In this document: one piece after another, positions 58,710 to 64,000 of the stretch
How positions within the stretch are numbered: the stretch's first letter is position 1
Layout: every line of letters starts with the position of its first letter
Source of the DNA: Toxonevra muliebris
Lineage: Eukaryota > Arthropoda > Insecta > Diptera > Pallopteridae
Reading direction: 5' to 3'
NCBI GenBank assembly: GCA_963691655.1
Contig: OY829329.1
Coordinates: 59,471,408 to 59,535,407 of the forward strand
Length of the DNA stretch: 64,000 nt
Position numbers and translations under genes: made by a program
Notes under the pieces: generated by a model
The model's input: only the letters and a program-made list of their open reading frames with translations
Told to the model about the DNA's origin: nothing
Databases searched by the model: none

Positions 58710-60499
58710 GATTTGTTACCGATACCATATAGAGACATTTATGACTAATCAAAATTTGTTGGGAATTAATACTGGAACACAAAATTTAATTAGAAAGTTA
58801 GAAAAATTTCGGTTTTTGAGCTCAGTCTGGATACTAATATTTTGTGCATCAAGCAAGGAATAATTCTACAAAAATTTTACCTAATTGAATCAAAGGATTA
58901 GTAATATGACACAATCGTATGATGGAAGCAATACATACAACGACTTATAATCATCACGTGCTAGAGGACTTTTATAAAATGCTTGTAAAATTGTTATTAT
59001 ACTTTTAAACCTTTTGATGAATTTATTTAAATTTATAAATAGAAAGTGTGTATGGGTAAATGAGAAACGCTGTTAAGGGATTAAGTTATAATGTGATTTA
59101 AAAATTGTATAAATGGCACGCTGAGAAGCCGCTGGCTGCCGTATGTGTGTGCGGGGTGTCAAATTATGAAAATTAACAATTGACATTACACACACACTGT
59201 TCGTGTAGTTGTTGTTATGGGAATTAGGCATGTGTGCCCAGACTGCATACATAGGACCTATTTGCAAAATAGGATTGAAGTATGTATGTAATATAATGCC
59301 GCACAAATACAAAAATCTATGAGACAGTCACATGCTTCCGTGCACTTTGTATGTTGGCGTAAAACTAATTATAAAATTTATGAAAAATCTATTTGATATT
59401 TTTGCTAATAAAATAAGTACTTATTTGAAAAAAAAAAAAAAAGAAGAGGCGCTATAAACGCTACTTCAAACGCACTTGTCAAGTGTGCGCATGCCACGTC
59501 TTCAAGTGTCACACTCTACACACCGTCACAACACACTCTACTATCTGTCTGCATAGCTGTCTGTTCTGTTTGTGCTTGTGTCGTCGTTAAATGCTTTACT
59601 TAAGTGTTCAATTCATTATGGAAATTTGCATGCTGTCATCATTCCTGCAAGCGCCAAACAAACAAAGAAACTCCCTCAAATATTTTGCTGTTGTTGTTTT
59701 TTTTTTTCGATACTAGTCACAATTGCATGTCATTTTATCGTTGTAATAAATGTTTTGGCATTGAAGAAGAAGGGTGGCTGTATGAATGTGTCTGCCTGTA
59801 ATCATCTATTGTCACTTACCAACCACTCACTCACTGAATATTATTATTACAATATTATGTGCTTTCCTTATGCATTAATGCTTCCCAATCGCGTTTTCAT
59901 ATAATATCACATCACAGTAGACAATTTTGCTTTTGGCAAAAGTTTAACTTCTGTTCGCATATCATGAAACAGCATCAGTAACATTGTAATCCTTTCCATC
60001 ATCATCAACGCTTTTCAATATTGCCTCATTTTATTCTATATTTATCTCTCTCACACTTAATCTCTGTCTTTCTCTCTCTCTTTCTCAGCAATATCTTTGT
60101 GTTTTTCTTTCTCCTTTGTGGATATTGCTGTAAAAAGTTATTGCAAATAAACAAACAACAACGAATATTATTCAATTTTCACGCTGAAACTGATCGATTT
60201 TAGCTTGAGAAGTATAGTTTTAAACCATTTTACACTCCCCCACAACATATTCACCCTATTCTTTCATACTTATAAACTTCTGATGCATTGTCAAAAGTAC
60301 CTATCGCTACTGTTGGTTAGTGCTGGTGCGATTTCATCAAATTGTATAGTTCTTTTCATGCATATTACGTACTTATACCTATATGCATTGAATATGATTT
60401 CTACCCCATTCATTTAAAATTTCAAATTTAATTTTGCTTCTATTTTGGATGGTACTTGTCAAATCAAACACAATACTTTTCACTTATAACGAACACTTT
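58710..60499. other. Non-coding stretch
   Basis: AT-rich; 59450-59640 is less so and contains CACACTCTAC-type words. Short open frames have no domain. Confidence 0.4.
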
Positions 60500-60637
60500 T
60501 TAACCCAGTAATGCCTTGCGGTGTCATATGGCACCTTGTTGCTGAGCCATTTCTGAGCCAGGCTCAAAAACAATTTTTTTTTCAAGTTACTTTCTTGATC
60601 TATCTACTTTGATTCCCGCTCGTCCTTAATGGGCTAA
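60500..60637. mobile_element. Short TTAA MITE
   Basis: Starts TTAACCCAGTAATGCC and ends, in reverse, TTAGCCCATTAAGGACGAGC. The right end resembles the end of the foldback element at 36414 (CCCATTAAGGACG). It is 138 bp and shares its right TTAA-like site with the next element. Confidence 0.5.
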
Positions 60638-61111
60638 CTCTTTCATACCCAATATTGCGCATGTGCAACATTCACTTTAATGTGGCATAAAGTAGGTAGG
60701 CGTTTAACAAATTTCACTAATAATAATATATGCATTCAGTTCTGTTAGATATTCTTCACGTTTGCTGATTGACGAACATTTGAAATTTTTTGCTTATGTA
60801 ATTTTTTTTTTAATGTTTTGCCTTTGAAGCCCAACAAAAAACCTAAATTTGCAAAAAAAAAAATTTTGTAGTAAAATCTTTTGCATTATTTTTTGAAAAA
60901 AAATATGTTTAATTATTACTGAGCAGAAATTTTCTTTATCAGATATGAGAATATTAAAATCAAAAAATTGGAGAAAAAGAGTTATCCAGTGGTTGTCTAC
61001 CGCTTCATAGCTATGTTTTTTGAACCTTTAGTAAAGGTAGAAGCAAGAAATTTAATGTCATGATTGTGGTTTCTATCAAACCCCATTTAAATTCGAACGT
61101 CAAAGGGTTAA
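60634..61111. mobile_element. piggyBac-type TTAA MITE, copy 2
   Basis: Matches 33865-34196 at both ends (TCATACCCAATATTG; CGTCAAAGGGTTAA) but has about 150 bp more in the middle. The left site reads CTAA, a decayed TTAA. It is non-coding. Confidence 0.72.
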
Positions 61112-61427
61112 AATTAAATTGCGGCTACCACAAATCAATTGGTCAAGTAAAAATCTAGTTCAAACAATTTGAGTTCATTCTAACTTTAAGTGAAAACCGA
61201 TTCTAGTTCTTAATGTCCCAAAACTTTGATTACAATGAATTACGAATAAAAATTATGCAAAAAATGTAATAGAAAAAAATTATTTTAAATTAGAAATCGA
61301 ATCTTTTTGATCTGGAAACTGTGAATACTTTTATTTTGAATATTAATTTTCCGATATTCTATATCTCAATCAATCAGAACCTCGCCTATAACGAAGAATT
61401 TTTGCTGGTGATTCCCTGAAATTCACT

Positions 61428-61890
61428 TTAACCCTTTCAACCCGAAAAAACTACTGGACTTACAATATTTGTAGTAAGTGAGCCTCAAACACTAAGAAAA
61501 AGTCAGCTTTTTAACCAACCGAGAATTTAAATTTTTGGTTGACGCCAGAGGCATCCCCAGCTCCTCGTCAAAATACTACTGGGACATACAATATAACCCC
61601 ATGAACTAAAAGACACATAGCTTTATCAAAAACAAATTTATATAAATAACTGAAATCAATATATTTAATAGAGTATAATATATAATTTACCGTTTCTATT
61701 TTGGGTTTTTTGATAATTTTCTGCAGAATTTCGCAACACGTGTTCATACCGATCACAAAAAATTACCGATGTCAACTAAGAAACAAACGTTAATATTTTA
61801 TACTGAGGATCATAAAGAACGCAAATTATATCAGGAGGCGTTTTTATATATTTTTGGGATGTATAGTCCCATCCAGGTCGAAAGGATTAA
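61428..61890. mobile_element. TTAA MITE, related ends
   Basis: TTAACCCTTTCAACCCG at the left and TTAATCCTTTCGACCTG (reverse) at the right share 13 of 17 positions, with TTAA at both ends. The interior differs from copies 1 and 2. It is 463 bp and non-coding. Confidence 0.55.
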
Positions 61891-64000
61891 GCGAAAACTA
61901 CTGTTTTTTCTTTTTTCTAATTTTTGTTTGTTTATAAATATTATATCACTACAGCGAAATACAGCGAAAATTTGCAGAATTTTGAAATCAATAAAAAATC
62001 CTGAACTTTTTGTAACTCACTGTAAATATTCTTAAATATTTTTAGAATTTTTTTAAGTACATCTAAAATAAGTACAGTGCGGATTCCTACTATATAGGGC
62101 ATCAATGAATCCAATGCGCTTTGGCATAAAGTCGTAGAAAAAAGATATTTGTCTGAAACTTTACATATATACTTCTGGTACCATATTCATAACAAAATAC
62201 AAAAATGGGCAAAATCGGATAAGTGTCACGCCTACTTCCCATATACTGCTAGTCTCGAAATGCATATATCTTGTAAAGTATCATAGATAGAGCTAAAATT
62301 TGGTGAGTAGATATATTTACTCGAGAAATTCAAATATACCGAAAACAGAGAATATCGGTCAACTTCCACGCCTCCTCTTCATATGTCGTTAATTTGGATA
62401 TATGAATGTATATGTGTTATATATATATATGTAGGTTCGCAGATATAAATCTGAAATATGTAACCTCACAACAGATTCTAAGAGCAAAATTTTAGGGGTC
62501 ATAATCCCGCGATAAATATATAAATATATATATATAAATATTTGAATACTTCATATTAATTCATTGTTATATTATCCATAATTCATATAATATATTATTG
62601 TTATTGCTTGCATTTAATTATTTCGTTAAAGTTCGGATAAATCACAATTCCTTTCTTTATTACCTCATACCATATTTACATATTGCTACTGAAGTCCTTT
62701 TCAAGTAAAAAAGCAAGGGCTTCTTCAGGAGGAAGCGGAACTAACTTGCTTTGTCCGGGAGAAAGCGGTTTTCATATCTTGCTTGGCCGTGTTGGAGAAG
62801 ACGTACTCTCTTTTACAACAAACGCCAAATCTTTACTCTCTGATTTTTTAGCCGCAATTGAAGTAGCATGAACCATTAAATCAATATGGTGATTTTGCTC
62901 CAAAGAGAGATGAGCTACCAGCTTTCTCTTCAATCGGTCCTATACTTCTGCGTAACTGAGCTGAGTTCATCCCATTTTACTTGAACATGGTTTTTCTTAA
63001 TATTTATCATTAATTGCAATAATAATTGATGCAGAAACCCATTTTGAGCATTTTTTTAAACCGATTCAACATTCTGTTACAACCCAGACGTTTTTTGTTA
63101 ACAAAACTAATTTCATCTTTTTCTCCCAAGTACAGTTCATTGTTATTATTATTTTTTTTTTTTTGAGAACCGAATCGAAAACAACATCATTTTTACGACT
63201 ACTCTCCTGTCAAACTCTAAGCATTTCTTCGTTTTGCAATTCAAGTGTTTCTAAAAATTCCAAATATCTGTAAATCGGGCAAAAACGGGCAAAAGTTTTA
63301 AATAACACATTATTCAGAATACTTTTGTTAATAACTTGGCATTTGTAACTTTTTGCAAGCGCTTGCACTAAAAAAGTAATATTCCATAAAACACAAACAC
63401 AACTGTTAGGTTTTATTTAAAATTGCACGTGAACAAAACATTGAACAATTGGACAACAACACACAATTATGAAAAAAGTAGTATTAAACATTTATTTAAC
63501 ACATCTTAACTAATGTTTTCCATATTTACACTTTATCACCGTTTTCAATTTTAAAGAAATATTTACGCTTTAAGGTAGCCAATGTTTTTCCCAAATTTTT
63601 GTCACGTCAACTTGCTACTCAATCAGTTGGCTTTGATCGTGCGCCAAAAATAAAGTGTTGTTCATAAAATTCAATCCAATATATTTTTTGTCTATCTTGG
63701 GTATTCAGTTGCAGAAAATCGATTCAGTTTTAAAATATAAAACCATAAAAAACTTGACTTTATGCCATAAAAAAATCGACTTTTGGACCATAGTGCAATG
63801 GCTTGAATTTTACCTGACTCTAGTACTCCCTTACTTCATTTTTCATTTCTCTCAGTCAGATTATTATTGGCCTTCCATATCTTCTCCTATTGCCTAAATG
63901 AATACTTTAAAGAGCTTGACATCAAATAACTGTTATTAGTTTTCCAAAATTTTAATATAGGTATTTAATAAAAATTCTATTGTTTTTCGGTGTCTATGCG
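61891..64000. other. Non-coding stretch with a dispersed repeat
   Basis: 62090-62400 has the TCACGCCTACTTCCCATAT / CTTCCACGCCTCCTCTTCATAT style of repeat also hinted at 2755-3115. 62410-62580 is rich in TATA runs. A 62-codon frame at 62683-62871 has no recognised domain. No gene is called up to the window end. Confidence 0.4.

Noticed and set aside
61769..62035. 88-codon open frame
   Set aside because: It crosses the right end of a TTAA MITE and has no recognisable domain.
1..64000. CRISPR arrays, bacterial operons or phage genes
   Set aside because: No direct-repeat/spacer pattern, no tightly packed genes and no ribosome-binding sites; everything points to insect nuclear DNA.

Overview
This window is AT-rich nuclear DNA from an insect, most likely a higher fly (Diptera, Brachycera). 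Tephritid-like is my best guess, but this is an inference. The evidence is a multi-exon thioester-containing protein gene with short GT-AG introns (60-83 bp), and a dense load of mariner, hAT, piggyBac-type, SINE and non-LTR elements. I find no rRNA, CRISPR or prokaryotic features.

Only one cellular protein-coding gene can be supported. It is a secreted TEP/alpha-2-macroglobulin family gene on the + strand, 11549-24539, with 12 exons and 1389 codons that join in frame from signal peptide to stop. Its fold motifs are intact, but the thioester site has lost both the cysteine and the glutamine, so it should not make the covalent bond that names the family. Nine or so kb of its 13 kb span is three long introns (3, 5 and 9), and each holds repeats or transposons: a 1.1 kb foldback element in intron 3; a foldback array, a SINE piece and a non-LTR retrotransposon in intron 5; and a Tc1/mariner-superfamily element with DD37E-type spacing in intron 9.

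Upstream (1-11.5 kb) is non-coding and repeat-rich: a TAG-rich degenerate repeat, a 55-bp-arm hairpin, an AT-rich degenerate repeat field, and a 5'-truncated RNase H-bearing non-LTR element on the - strand. Just downstream of the gene lie a Tc1-like fragment and a Mos1-like mariner copy with perfect terminal repeats and TA duplication.

The remaining 27-64 kb shows no gene that I can defend. It contains hAT-type non-autonomous elements (29829-30529, 39538-41006, 53253-53931, 57104-58701) with 8-bp target duplications, piggyBac-type TTAA MITEs, two tRNA-derived SINE families, degenerate minisatellites, and a (CCTAA)n array, which is the insect telomere repeat unit, into which an R1-clade-like retrotransposon end is nested. 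Some stretches could be introns or untranslated exons of a large gene, but nothing in the sequence proves this.
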